Below are positions 10,612 to 18,756 of a stretch of DNA of 64,000 nucleotides, piece by piece. This stretch comes from an uncultured Anaerolineae bacterium (GTDB lineage Bacteria; Chloroflexota; Anaerolineae; J036; Brachytrichaceae): positions 245,609 through 309,608 of the forward strand of contig CALIMH010000006.1 of the NCBI GenBank assembly GCA_938028725.1, given 5' to 3'. The notes under the pieces were generated by a model. That model ran no database searches, was not told the DNA's origin, and saw only the letters and a list, made by a program, of their open reading frames with translations. Made by a program: the position numbers and the translations under genes. Position 1 is the stretch's first letter. Every line of letters starts with the position of its first letter.

Positions 10612-10833
10612 GCTGACATAGAGCCGTCGCTGCCGATGACTGCATGGCCTCCGCAATGGTGCGGATGTAAACAGTGCCTGCATAGGCGATCGCACGTGCT
10701 TAGAAGTGTGGATTTGCGCCAAGTTTGCTGACGTGCTTGGCGCACAGTAGACACGAAAGCTCGTTTTGCGCGCCCCAGCGTGGTCATCGGCTGGGGCGCG
10801 CTCATTTTGTGATGAGTAAGGAGGTGAGACAAA
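10612..10833 (+). ncRNA. L10-type ribosomal protein leader with attenuator
   Basis: The untranslated region before rplJ holds a perfect 9-bp hairpin (10715-10723 with 10736-10744, TGCGCCAAG arms) followed by an intrinsic terminator hairpin. Many bacteria regulate rplJL by binding of the L10-L12 complex to a leader of this design. I infer that class from position and architecture; a covariance-model match was not tested. Confidence 0.6.
10768..10808 (+). terminator. Attenuator terminator upstream of rplJ
   Basis: A 12-bp perfect stem GCGCGCCCCAGC (10768-10779 with 10790-10801) is followed by TCATTTT. It ends about 25 bases before the rplJ start, so it must be conditional. Confidence 0.8.
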
Positions 10834-11376
10834 GTGGCAGTCACGCGCGAGAAGAAGACACAGATGCTGGCTAACTACGCCGAGCTGATACAGAAGAGCC
10901 AGGCGCTGTTCATCACTCACTACGGCGGATTGAATATGAAGGACTTGGACAAGGTGCGTAGCCAGATCCGCAACTCGCAAGGCGAGTTTCACGTCACCAA
11001 AAACACGCTGCTGCGGCGGGCCTTGCAGGAGGTCGGCTACGATGTGCCGGAGGCGTGGTTAAAAGGTCCGACATCGGTCAGCTTCTGTTTTGCCGATCCG
11101 GCAGCAGTGGCGAAGGCGCTGAATGAGCTGACTAAAGAGCTCGAGAAGCTCCGAGTGGTGGGTGGTGTGTTGGCCGGCAAGGCGCTCAGCCAGGAGCAGG
11201 TCGTTGCGCTGGCGAGCTTGCCCTCGCTGGAGACGTTGCGTGCTCAGATTATCGGCATGATCACAGCGCCGGCTTCGCAATTGGTGGGCGTGCTCAATGC
11301 CGCAGTAGGCGGCGTGGTATATGCCTTGCAGGCAAAGGTTGACAAGGCTCAATCTGCTGAAGCCTCTGCGGCCTAA
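10834..11376 (+). CDS. rplJ: 50S ribosomal protein L10
   Basis: L10 forms the base of the ribosomal stalk and holds the L7/L12 dimers. The 180 residues match the family. The N-terminal RNA-binding region contains ALFITHYGGLNMKDLDKVR and the usual VTKNTLLRRAL; the C-terminal helix that carries L7/L12 follows PASQLVGVLNA. The start is GTG, preceded by the strong AAGGAGGTGA. rplL follows 80 bases on. Upstream rplK and rplA, the usual neighbours, are absent here, their place taken by a TPR gene. Confidence 0.97.
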   Translation: MAVTREKKTQMLANYAELIQKSQALFITHYGGLNMKDLDKVRSQIRNSQGEFHVTKNTLLRRALQEVGYDVPEAWLKGPTSVSFCFADPAAVAKALNELTKELEKLRVVGGVLAGKALSQEQVVALASLPSLETLRAQIIGMITAPASQLVGVLNAAVGGVVYALQAKVDKAQSAEASAA

Positions 11377-11456
11377 GCACAACTCCGCGCACCTTTCTCG
11401 CAACTGGTCGTTCGCAAAGTTGATTAACACACACAGGAAAGAGGTGATTCAGAACT

Positions 11457-11843
11457 ATGGCTGATCTGAACAAACTGGTTGAAGAGCTGAGCAGCCTGAC
11501 GCTGCTCGAAGCTGCCGAGCTGAAGAAGATGCTAGAGGAGAAGTGGGGCGTCACTGCGGCCGCAGCCCCAGTCATGGTCGCTGCTGCTGGTGGCGCTGCC
11601 CCTGCAGCCGCTGCTGCGCCTGTCGAGGAGAAGACCGAGTTTGACGTGATCCTTGAGGACGTCGGCCCGAAGAAGATTGACGTGATTAAGGTGATTCGCG
11701 CCATCACGAACCTCGGTCTGAAAGAAGCCAAGGACCTGGTTGAGGCTCCGAAGTCGGTAGTGCAGAGCGGCGTCTCTAAGGAGACTGCTGAAGACACCAA
11801 GAAGAAGCTGGAGGAGGTTGGCGCTAAGGTCACCATCAAGTGA
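11457..11843 (+). CDS. rplL: 50S ribosomal protein L7/L12
   Basis: The 128-residue multicopy stalk protein that recruits translation GTPases. It has the N-terminal dimerization helices ([20 protein letters not shown]), an Ala-rich hinge (about 38-55) and the conserved C-terminal globular domain ([28 protein letters not shown]). AGAGGTGA precedes the ATG. It is followed directly by a strong terminator and belongs to the rplJL transcript. Confidence 0.98.
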   Translation: MADLNKLVEELSSLTLLEAAELKKMLEEKWGVTAAAAPVMVAAAGGAAPAAAAAPVEEKTEFDVILEDVGPKKIDVIKVIRAITNLGLKEAKDLVEAPKSVVQSGVSKETAEDTKKKLEEVGAKVTIK

Positions 11844-11868
11844 CCGCACCGCTGGCCAGTTTTGGTTC

Positions 11869-11909
11869 GAGGGCGGGCAAAGTGAACACCCGCCCTCGCG
11901 CCCTTTTCA
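11869..11909 (+). terminator. Intrinsic terminator of rplJL
   Basis: A 9-bp stem GAGGGCGGG (11869-11877 with 11889-11897) is followed by GCGCCCTTTTC. It ends just before the stop of the convergent GH1 gene. Confidence 0.85.
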
Positions 11910-11911
11910 GC

Positions 11912-13246
11912 CTAGGCGACAAATAGGCTTTGTAGCTCTGGCGTGTATTGACAGACAATCGCGCTGCTCAGTGCATTGGCGCGCGCAATGTCGCGGTAGA
12001 GGTAAGCACTGGTTCTCCAAGTGCGATCTTGTGTGGCAGTGTTCACTGCGATCAGGCCGAAGCGCATGCGCCAGCCCTCGTTCCACTCGAAGTTATCCAC
12101 CAAGCTCCAATGGTAGTAGCCGCGCACGTCGCAGCCAAGCTGAATCGCTTGCCAGACCATGCGTAAGTGCTGCACGATGAAGCCTGGTCGTAGGTCATCG
12201 TCGTGATCGGGCAGGCCGTTTTCAGTGACGTAGATCGGTAGGCGATAGGAGGCGAGCTGGCGCAGGAAGAGCAGCATCCCCTGCGGGTAAATCTCGCCGT
12301 AGTCGTAATCGCTCATGATCACACCGGGCGTATTGACCAAACTGCTGAACAGTGCATCGCCGCCGCGATGATCGAACATTACCCGCTGCCGGGTGTAGTA
12401 GTTCAGTCCAATCCAGTCCAACGTGCCGCGCAGCTTGGCGGCGCTTTGAGGTGCGCCCAGGCGCAGCAGCCAGTGCCAACGCCCTTGCACAAGCGCCATC
12501 AGCAGGCTGTTGTTGAACACGTCGCTGAGCAAGTGGCTGAGCGCGTTGTCCACTGGATGCCGGCGGCGCAGTCCCTGAAAGACCCGCATGTGGTGCGCCA
12601 AGCCCACGCGAGCTTGGGGCTGAGCCTCGTGGATTGCTTGGTAGGCTGCGACGTGCGCGATCAGCATGTTGCGGAAAACGCGCACCGCAGCGCCCAGCTC
12701 GCGCTTTCCAGGAGGCATGCGACCTGCTAGATAGGACATCACCGCATACACGTTTGGCTCGTTGATAGTGCACCAGAGGTCGCATACATCGCCGAGCGTG
12801 CGCACAACTTGCACGACGAAGCGCTGGAACCGCGGTACCACTAGCTCCAGGTTTTCCCAACCGCCTTGCTCTTCGAGCCAGATCGGGTTGGTGAAATGAT
12901 GCAGGGTGACCATTGGCTCAACGCCGCGCTGACGTAACGCCAGCAGCATGGCGCGGTAGCGTTCCAACGCAGCGCTGTCGAACACACCATCGCGTGTCTC
13001 GATGCGACTCCACTCCACCGATAGGCGATGGGCGTTTTGGTGCATGGCAGCCATGTGGTCGAAATCCGCCTCGGCGTTTTGCCACCAATTGCAGGCAAGG
13101 CCGGATTTATCACCGTTTTGAATGCGTTGCGCGGTATGTTCCCACACCCACCACTGGTTGTTCTGGTTGTTCCCTTCCACCTGATGGGCAGCGGTGGCAG
13201 TGCCCCATCGAAATTGAGGCGGGAATTCCAGGACGAAGTCGGTCAC
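11912..13246 (-). CDS. Beta-glucosidase, glycoside hydrolase family 1
   Basis: A retaining beta-glycosidase with a TIM barrel, about 444 residues, the usual GH1 length. The N-terminal FRWGTATAAHQVEG, the acid/base motif TINEPN (Glu about 163) and the nucleophile motif YVTENG (Glu about 342) are intact. There is no signal peptide, so it is cytosolic and would cleave imported beta-linked disaccharides or glycosides. The reading frame stays open upstream to 13390, but that would overlap the FemAB-like gene by 92 bases; the GTG at 13246 places the family-typical N-terminus correctly. A 52-bp gap separates it from that gene, so the two may be co-transcribed. Confidence 0.92.
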   Translation of the reverse strand: MTDFVLEFPPQFRWGTATAAHQVEGNNQNNQWWVWEHTAQRIQNGDKSGLACNWWQNAEADFDHMAAMHQNAHRLSVEWSRIETRDGVFDSAALERYRAMLLALRQRGVEPMVTLHHFTNPIWLEEQGGWENLELVVPRFQRFVVQVVRTLGDVCDLWCTINEPNVYAVMSYLAGRMPPGKRELGAAVRVFRNMLIAHVAAYQAIHEAQPQARVGLAHHMRVFQGLRRRHPVDNALSHLLSDVFNNSLLMALVQGRWHWLLRLGAPQSAAKLRGTLDWIGLNYYTRQRVMFDHRGGDALFSSLVNTPGVIMSDYDYGEIYPQGMLLFLRQLASYRLPIYVTENGLPDHDDDLRPGFIVQHLRMVWQAIQLGCDVRGYYHWSLVDNFEWNEGWRMRFGLIAVNTATQDRTWRTSAYLYRDIARANALSSAIVCQYTPELQSLFVA

Positions 13247-13298
13247 AGCTATTGCAGCGTTGGATCTAGCACGCGTGGACAAGCGCCGCGCAAACCGG

Positions 13299-14387
13299 CT
13301 AGGCAGCCAGGCCAGTGCTCTTGTGCAGCGACTGCGCCTTGAGGTACAGCCACCAACGGATCGGCGATAGAACCGCCACCCAGGCGCCAATGTAGCGCAC
13401 TACTTGACCGCCAAAGCCTCGCTTGAAGCGATAAACTCCCCATAGCCCGTCGTTGCGCTGCTCGAATTGCGCTTCGAGCTGATCCACGTCTTCATCTGGC
13501 ACACCCCATAGGTCATACGTGTTGCAGCCGCGTGAGCGCGCCCAGCGCATTGCTTCCCACTGCAGCAAGTAGGTGGGCATCAGCTCGCGCTTGTGGTTGG
13601 AGCTGCCGCCGTAGAGGTAAGTGGCGCGCTGGCCCACGGAGGAGACGATCACAGCCGCCAATGGCTCACCTTCATGCTCGGCGATCAACAGGCGCGCTGC
13701 CTCGTCGCTCAAGAAAATGTCCAGGAAGTCTTGGTAGTAGCGCTGTGGGAAGATGTTGAACTGATCGCGGCTGGCGGTGGCTCGCAAGAGTTGATAGAAG
13801 AGTGGGGCGTCCTTCGAGTTACCATCGCGCACGATCACGCCACGCCGCCGCGCCAGGCCGATGTTGTAGCGCGTCTTGGGTTTCATCGCTGCCAGTAAGT
13901 CCACTTCTTCGTCCACGTCTAGATTGACCCAAATCGTGCGGCGCGGTTGTACGTCGAATGGCAACGGTCGCAAGCCGTATTGGGTCAATTGGCGGCGGTC
14001 GTAGGCAGTGTCGAGCAGGTCTGGCTCGATCACCACGGCGAAGGCGCGCTGCGCGCGGGCAAGTTGGATGGTGGCGCGCAGTGTCTCGCGGGCAAGGTTC
14101 AAATTGTCCCAGTTCACTACTGGGCCATGTGGCACGTAGGCGATGCGGCCCAGGCCGTAGGGCAGCCGGCGCGTGAGCAGCAGGATGGTGCTCAGTAGTT
14201 GCCCGCGCGAATCTTGCAAGCAGGCGCGCGCGCACCTCCAACCGTGTCGCTCCTTCAATTGGCCCCAGCCGCTGGTTTGCAAAATGTGGCCGCGTGGGTG
14301 TTGCCTCACGAATGCATCCCAGCGCCCTGCCGCGACAGGCTCAGACTTTGTGAACAGGACTGTCGAGTAAGTCGGCATATCCTGCAT
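13299..14387 (-). CDS. FemAB-like peptidoglycan bridge / GNAT-fold aminoacyltransferase
   Basis: About 363 residues, with the double-GNAT layout of FemX/FemABX enzymes, which add amino acids from aminoacyl-tRNA to peptidoglycan precursors (other members make aminoacyl lipids or EPS modifications). Family-like segments are HILQTSGWGQLKERHGW near the N-terminus, PKTRYNIGLARRRGV in the middle, and ATYLYGGSSNHKRELMPTYL, typical of the second domain. Starts at 14387 (ATG) or 14378 (ATG) are possible. The open frame further upstream crosses the tRNA-Pro gene and is rejected. The tRNA terminator's T-tract touches the 14387 start, which is unusual. Confidence 0.82.
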   Translation of the reverse strand: MQDMPTYSTVLFTKSEPVAAGRWDAFVRQHPRGHILQTSGWGQLKERHGWRCARACLQDSRGQLLSTILLLTRRLPYGLGRIAYVPHGPVVNWDNLNLARETLRATIQLARAQRAFAVVIEPDLLDTAYDRRQLTQYGLRPLPFDVQPRRTIWVNLDVDEEVDLLAAMKPKTRYNIGLARRRGVIVRDGNSKDAPLFYQLLRATASRDQFNIFPQRYYQDFLDIFLSDEAARLLIAEHEGEPLAAVIVSSVGQRATYLYGGSSNHKRELMPTYLLQWEAMRWARSRGCNTYDLWGVPDEDVDQLEAQFEQRNDGLWGVYRFKRGFGGQVVRYIGAWVAVLSPIRWWLYLKAQSLHKSTGLAA

Positions 14388-14388
14388 A

Positions 14389-14427
14389 AAACAAAGGCGA
14401 AGCGCTGATCTGCTATGCTTCGCCTTT
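14389..14427 (-). terminator. Intrinsic terminator of tRNA-Pro, abutting the FemAB start
   Basis: On the minus strand an 11-bp perfect stem AAAGGCGAAGC/GCTTCGCCTTT (14427-14417 with 14403-14393) is followed by GTTTT. It begins 10 bases after the tRNA-Pro 3' end and ends one base before the ATG at 14387. Confidence 0.8.
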
Positions 14428-14436
14428 GCCAGGCAA

Positions 14437-14510
14437 TCGGGGAACAGGGATTTGAACCCTGGACCTCTGCGACCCGAACGCAGCGCGCTACCAGGCTGCG
14501 CCATTCCCCG
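14437..14510 (-). tRNA. tRNA-Pro (anticodon CGG)
   Basis: A 74-nt cloverleaf with acceptor stem CGGGGAA/TTCCCCG, the C1-G72 pair and A73 discriminator typical of bacterial tRNA-Pro, a D-loop with AGCCTGGTAGCGC, anticodon loop TTCGGGT (CGG) on stem CTGCG/CGCAG, and T-arm GGTTCAAATCC. CCA is not encoded. Confidence 0.97.
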
Positions 14511-14552
14511 AGTGCCTCTCTATTCTACATCACGCCCCTTGGGCAACGAGCG

Positions 14553-15371
14553 TTATTGCAGGGCATCAATAGCAATGAAATGGGGTTGGCGCCGCTCGAA
14601 TCGTGTCAGGTGGGTGAAGCCGGCTGCCTTGGCCAACTCAATAGCGCGGGCAATGTCGGCGCCGACGTCAGCCGGTGTGTGGGAGTCTGAGCCGACTGTG
14701 AGGATAGTACCGCCCAGCTCATGGTACCAGCGCAGCACCACAGCAGGGGGGTTGGCTGATTCTGCCCCTCGGCGCCAGGGGGAGGTGTTGATCTCAATGC
14801 CTTTGCCTCGCGCGATCAGTTGCTGCAACACTTGGCGGATGAGCGGCTCGTAAGCGCGGATATCGTAGGCGTCGCCGAAGAAGTGGCGGCCATAACGGGC
14901 AGGGTAGTCTAGATGGGCTAACACGTCGAAGTCGCCATCGCGGGCAAGCGCGATCATCTCGGTGAAATACCTCTCGAATGAGCGGCGCCAATCTCCGAGC
15001 CAGGTGAAAAACTCCGGCAGGTACGTGTTGATCTCTGGAGTGACCCAGTGCAACGAACCCAGCACAAAGTCCCACTCGTAGCTGCTCAACACCTCGCGCA
15101 CACGGGCGGGGTGGCGGTGTGGCTCGCTGATCTCGATCCCACGGCGGATCACGACTTGATCGCCGAAACGTGCCTGACATCTGTCCACCGCTTGGTGATA
15201 CTCGCCATGTTGAAAGTAAAAACTGGTGGGATCGTCAGGGTTGTAGTCCTCGTGTTCAGTGAAGGCTATCTCCACCACGCCGCGCTGGATAGCCGCGCAG
15301 CACTGCTCTTCCATGCTGTAGTTGCAGTCTTGCGAAAAGTTGGTGTGGCAGTGGTAGTCCAGTAACTTCAT
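14553..15371 (-). CDS. PHP-family histidinol-phosphatase (HisJ/HisK type)
   Basis: A metal-dependent phosphoesterase of 272 residues. It has the PHP motifs DYHCHTNFS (residues 5-13), FTEHEDY (about 37-43), and the late SDSHTPADVG. Enzymes of this type dephosphorylate histidinol phosphate in histidine synthesis, although other PHP phosphoesterases look similar. A TATATT element and GAAGG precede the ATG. There is no other his gene nearby, so the pathway assignment rests on family resemblance. Confidence 0.78.
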   Translation of the reverse strand: MKLLDYHCHTNFSQDCNYSMEEQCCAAIQRGVVEIAFTEHEDYNPDDPTSFYFQHGEYHQAVDRCQARFGDQVVIRRGIEISEPHRHPARVREVLSSYEWDFVLGSLHWVTPEINTYLPEFFTWLGDWRRSFERYFTEMIALARDGDFDVLAHLDYPARYGRHFFGDAYDIRAYEPLIRQVLQQLIARGKGIEINTSPWRRGAESANPPAVVLRWYHELGGTILTVGSDSHTPADVGADIARAIELAKAAGFTHLTRFERRQPHFIAIDALQ

Positions 15372-15505
15372 AGCGACCTTCGCCGCAATATAGCACTGCT
15401 GCAGCCGGAGCTGGCGTCATCGGTTGTGGCGAGACTTTAGCTGGGTGTTGGGGTTAAGCCTTAAGCTGCGCCTTGTGGTGAGATGTGGTATACTGCTACT
15501 TGCGT

Positions 15506-15578
15506 TCCTCGATAGCTCAATGGGCAGAGCAACCGGCTGTTAACCGGTAGGTTACAGGTTCGAGTCCTGTTCGAGGAG
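15506..15578 (+). tRNA. tRNA-Asn (anticodon GTT)
   Basis: A 73-nt cloverleaf with acceptor TCCTCGA/TCGAGGA and G73, D-arm AGCTCAATGGGCAGAGC, anticodon loop CTGTTAA on stem ACCGG/CCGGT, and T-arm ACAGGTTCGAGTCCTGT. CCA is not encoded. A TATACT element sits at 15489-15494. The 3' third overlaps the end of folD on the opposite strand. Confidence 0.97.
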
Positions 15579-16448
15579 CTTTTGCTTTGCCAGCGTTCGC
15601 TGCGCTGCGAGGAGTGTGTTGCTCAGCAGCATGGCGATGGTCATTGGCCCCACGCCGCCCGGCACTGGCGTGATCGCGCTAGCCACTGCGCTGACCCCTG
15701 CAAAGTCCACATCGCCCACTAAGCGATAACCGCGCGGCTGATCAGGGGCATCCACTCGGTTGATGCCCACGTCCACCACGACAGCGCCAGGTTGAATCAT
15801 GTCGGCAGTGACAAAGCACGGCTTACCAATCGCTGCGATCACGATCTCGCCTTGGCGCACTACTGCTGACAGGTTGGCTGTTTTGCTGTGGCAAATGGTC
15901 ACGGTGGCATCGCGCGCCAGCAGCATCAGTGCGGTGGGCAGCCCGACAATTGCGCTGCGGCCGAGCACGACAGCGTGCTTGCCTGCGATGGTCACACCGC
16001 TGCGCTGCAAGAGCTCGATGCAACCTTGCGGCGTGCATGGCGCGAAGAGCGGCTGCTTGCCCTTTAGGCCCAACACGCCGAGGTTAGCGGGGTGAAAGCC
16101 GTCCACGTCTTTGTGTGGCGGGATCGCCTGCAAGATGCGCGACTGGTCCAGATGTGACGGCAGTGGCAACTGCACCAGGATGCCGTGCACGTCGTCGCGC
16201 TGCGCCAGCTCCTCAAGCAGCGTGAGCACCTCGCTCTCGGTCACGTCGGCCGGTAGCTCGTAGCCGAAGGATGCGATCCCTACCTCGGCGCACGCTTTGC
16301 GCTTGTTACGCACGTAGGTGGCAGATGCAGGGTTATCGCCGATTAACACGGTGGCAAGGCCCGGCGTGATCGGCAGGCGGGCGACTTCGCTTTTGATCTC
16401 AGCGCGGATTTGCGCAGCAATGGCGTTGCCGTCTAGGATGCGCGCCAT
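15552..16448 (-). CDS. folD: Bifunctional methylenetetrahydrofolate dehydrogenase/cyclohydrolase
   Basis: FolD interconverts methylene-, methenyl- and 10-formyl-tetrahydrofolate in the cytosol, supplying one-carbon units. The 298 residues contain the family motifs YVRNKRKACAEVGI (with the catalytic Lys), HGILVQLPLP, DVDGFHPANLG, the NADP-binding GRSAIVGLP and the C-terminal TPVPGGVGPMT. The last ten or so codons, ending EQDSNL, come from the antisense of the tRNA-Asn T-arm and acceptor stem, so the C-terminal tail is dictated by the tRNA. It is the last gene of a four-gene operon, nine bases after the M20 gene. Confidence 0.96.
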   Translation of the reverse strand: MARILDGNAIAAQIRAEIKSEVARLPITPGLATVLIGDNPASATYVRNKRKACAEVGIASFGYELPADVTESEVLTLLEELAQRDDVHGILVQLPLPSHLDQSRILQAIPPHKDVDGFHPANLGVLGLKGKQPLFAPCTPQGCIELLQRSGVTIAGKHAVVLGRSAIVGLPTALMLLARDATVTICHSKTANLSAVVRQGEIVIAAIGKPCFVTADMIQPGAVVVDVGINRVDAPDQPRGYRLVGDVDFAGVSAVASAITPVPGGVGPMTIAMLLSNTLLAAQRTLAKQKLLEQDSNL

Positions 16449-16457
16449 GGGTTGGGC

Positions 16458-17678
16458 TTAAGGGGCGGCGGATGTTGAGCCGTGATCCAACATGCGCATC
16501 GCACCGGCGGTGAGCAGCGTCACAGCAAGCGGCAGCGCGTCCTCGTCAATTTGGAAGCGCGGGCTGTGGTGTGGCTCGGTATATCCCTTGGCTTTGTTGC
16601 CGGCGCCGACAAACACATAAGCGCCGGGCGCTGCTTGTAAAAAGAACGAACAGTCCTCCGCGCCCATGGTGCGGTAGTCGGCGCGGACGTTTTCCGGGCC
16701 GACCAGTTGCGCAGCGAGCTCGCGCATGAGGGTGGCAGCAGATGGGTCGTTCACGGTGGGCGGTGTGCTGCTGAGGAGACGCAACTCTGCATACACTCCC
16801 ATCGCTGCTGCCACCTGCTCCACTACAGCCTTCGTGCGCTCGCGCAGCATTTGCATCACCTCTTCTTTGAAGGCGCGCAAGGTGCCGCGCAGCTCTACCG
16901 CGTCGGGAATGATGTTTGGCGCTGTGCCGCCGTGGATGCTACCGACAGTGACCACGCCTGCCTCGAGCGGAGACACGTTGCGCGCGACGATAGTTTGCAG
17001 CGCGGTGATGATGTGGGCTGCGGCCACGACGGGGTCGGCGCCCAGGTGTGGTGCAGCACCGTGCGCGCCACGCCCGCGCACGGTCACGCTGAAAGCGGCG
17101 CTCGCAGCTAGTGCCGCGCCATCGGTGACGCCGATGCGCCCCACTTCCTCCTCTGCCCACATGTGCAGCGAGAGGGTGCGGTCGGGCTTGGGGTTCTCCA
17201 GCACGCCGTCTTGGATCATGGCTAAGGCGCCGGCGACGATCTCCTCTGCTGGCTGGAAGACCAGCTTCACCGTGCCGCCCCAGCGGTTGCGATGACGCGC
17301 GAGCAGCTCAGCCACGCCCAGCCCAACAGCAGTGTGTGCGTCGTGGCCGCAGGCGTGCATTTTGCCCTCGTAGGTGCTTTTGAACGGCACGTCCACTTCC
17401 TCCTGGATGGGGAGGGCGTCCATGTCGAAGCGGAGCAGCAAGGTGAGGGGGCGCTCAGATTGCCGCGTGCCCTCCATCAGGCCCACCACGCCGGTTTTGC
17501 CGACGCCGGTCTGCACTTCGTAGCCCAGCGCTTGAAGGTGATCTGCTACGATGCTCGCCGTGCGTAGCTCTTGAAACGCCAGTTCAGGATGCTGATGCAA
17601 ATCACGCCGCACAGCCACTAGCGCCTCGCGCATGGCTTCGCTTTCGGCGCGAAGTTGTTTCAGTAGGTCGTCTGACAT
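16458..17678 (-). CDS. M20 family metallo-amidohydrolase
   Basis: A 406-residue zinc amidohydrolase of the M20D group (hippurate, N-acetyl-amino-acid or IAA-amino-acid hydrolases). Motifs include DLHQHPELAFQE (26-37), RFDMDALP (83-90), HACGHDAHTAV (108-118, metal ligands), QPAEE (the catalytic Glu pair) and the late GAEDCSFF. There is no signal peptide. It starts 19 bases after the methyltransferase gene and nine bases before folD. The exact N-acyl substrate is unknown. Confidence 0.92.
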   Translation of the reverse strand: MSDDLLKQLRAESEAMREALVAVRRDLHQHPELAFQELRTASIVADHLQALGYEVQTGVGKTGVVGLMEGTRQSERPLTLLLRFDMDALPIQEEVDVPFKSTYEGKMHACGHDAHTAVGLGVAELLARHRNRWGGTVKLVFQPAEEIVAGALAMIQDGVLENPKPDRTLSLHMWAEEEVGRIGVTDGAALAASAAFSVTVRGRGAHGAAPHLGADPVVAAAHIITALQTIVARNVSPLEAGVVTVGSIHGGTAPNIIPDAVELRGTLRAFKEEVMQMLRERTKAVVEQVAAAMGVYAELRLLSSTPPTVNDPSAATLMRELAAQLVGPENVRADYRTMGAEDCSFFLQAAPGAYVFVGAGNKAKGYTEPHHSPRFQIDEDALPLAVTLLTAGAMRMLDHGSTSAAP

Positions 17679-17697
17679 AAAAACATGGACTGATCCC

Positions 17698-18750
17698 TCA
17701 ACGCCGCTCTAGCGCCACAATCAGCGGCAGCAGCCCGCCTAAGTTCACCCGCAGGCGCGTGAGAGGTTGCCAAAGCGATTGGGCGCGTATCACCTCTTCT
17801 AGCAGGCGCACCTCTGTGCTGAGTAGTACCATGCGAGCACCAGGGCGTGACACACGCGCCGCCTCTCGCAAGATGGCTGGATACAGCTTCACGTTTTCAA
17901 CATGAGAGCCCACCTGATGCCCGAACGGCAGATCAGCGCAGATGGCGTCTATGCTCCCTTCCGGCAACGGCAAAGCGGTAGCATCCCAATCGTGCAGCTC
18001 AAAGTCGACGCCGCCGTAGCAGTCTTTGTAGGCTGCAGCGTTTAGCCGCGCGCAACGCAGCGCACTTGGCGACGTGTCGCAGCCGATCAGGCGCTGGGCT
18101 GGGCCGATCCGCGCTCGCTCAAACAAAATTGAGCCGGCCCCACACGCGACGTTGAGAAAGACGTCGGTCGGCTGTGGGGCGGAGAGCTGCGCTACCACGT
18201 AGGCAACCGTCGCCTGGAGTGTGCCATGGAATTGGCATCGCCGCCAGGGGCGCGCTGCAAGCGGGCGCTTGGTGAGGCGAATGAGCACTTCCCAGCCCAC
18301 CGCTGCGCGTCGTACGCGCACCAGCAGCTCCCCTTCTGCTGAGACTGGTTGCGTGTGCGTGTGCTGGGCGAGTGCATCTCGGAGCCGCTGCATCACCGCT
18401 GTCTCCGCACCGGCGGCTGCCAACAGCAACGTAGCCGGCGGCTGAGGTCGTTGCATCGGACACGGAGAGAAGCGACGCATCACGCCAATGGCGAACTTCA
18501 CGTGCTGGAGCAATACGCGAAAGTGCTGATCGCCGAGCAGTGCCCGCGGTCTCGGTATGTCAAAGGGCACCACTGCGTATGCGGAGAGTGCGGTGTTCAG
18601 GTGTGGCAGCAGTGCCTCCACTTGCGGGTGGGTGAACTGCACCACCCCAGGCGCACGGTAGGTGATCGAACCGCCGTGGCTCGAGATCTCTTCGCTGGCG
18701 AGCTCCTCAAGCCCTGCCAGCGTATCCACCTCATACAGTAGCTCTGACAC
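17698..18750 (-). CDS. RNA N2-guanine methyltransferase, Trm11/TrmN-like
   Basis: A SAM-dependent methyltransferase of 350 residues. The N-terminal half has a THUMP-like layout (LYEVDTLAGLEELASEEI at the start). The C-terminal Rossmann domain shows motif I NVACGAGSILFERA and the catalytic motif IV ADLPFGHQVG, the D-[LP]-[PF]-F/Y-G signature of tRNA or rRNA N2-guanosine methyltransferases. It is six bases after the SH3/glycosidase-like gene. The target nucleotide is not determinable from the sequence; Trm11/Trm14-type tRNA modification is most likely. Confidence 0.82.
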   Translation of the reverse strand: MSELLYEVDTLAGLEELASEEISSHGGSITYRAPGVVQFTHPQVEALLPHLNTALSAYAVVPFDIPRPRALLGDQHFRVLLQHVKFAIGVMRRFSPCPMQRPQPPATLLLAAAGAETAVMQRLRDALAQHTHTQPVSAEGELLVRVRRAAVGWEVLIRLTKRPLAARPWRRCQFHGTLQATVAYVVAQLSAPQPTDVFLNVACGAGSILFERARIGPAQRLIGCDTSPSALRCARLNAAAYKDCYGGVDFELHDWDATALPLPEGSIDAICADLPFGHQVGSHVENVKLYPAILREAARVSRPGARMVLLSTEVRLLEEVIRAQSLWQPLTRLRVNLGGLLPLIVALERR

Positions 18751-18756
18751 AAAAAC

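Noticed and set aside
13247..13390. N-terminal extension of the GH1 gene
   Set aside because: It would overlap the FemAB-like gene by 92 bases and adds Arg-rich residues unlike the GH1 N-terminus. The GTG at 13246 gives the typical start.
14388..14504. N-terminal extension of the FemAB-like gene
   Set aside because: It runs through the tRNA-Pro gene and its terminator, so it cannot be coding in that form.
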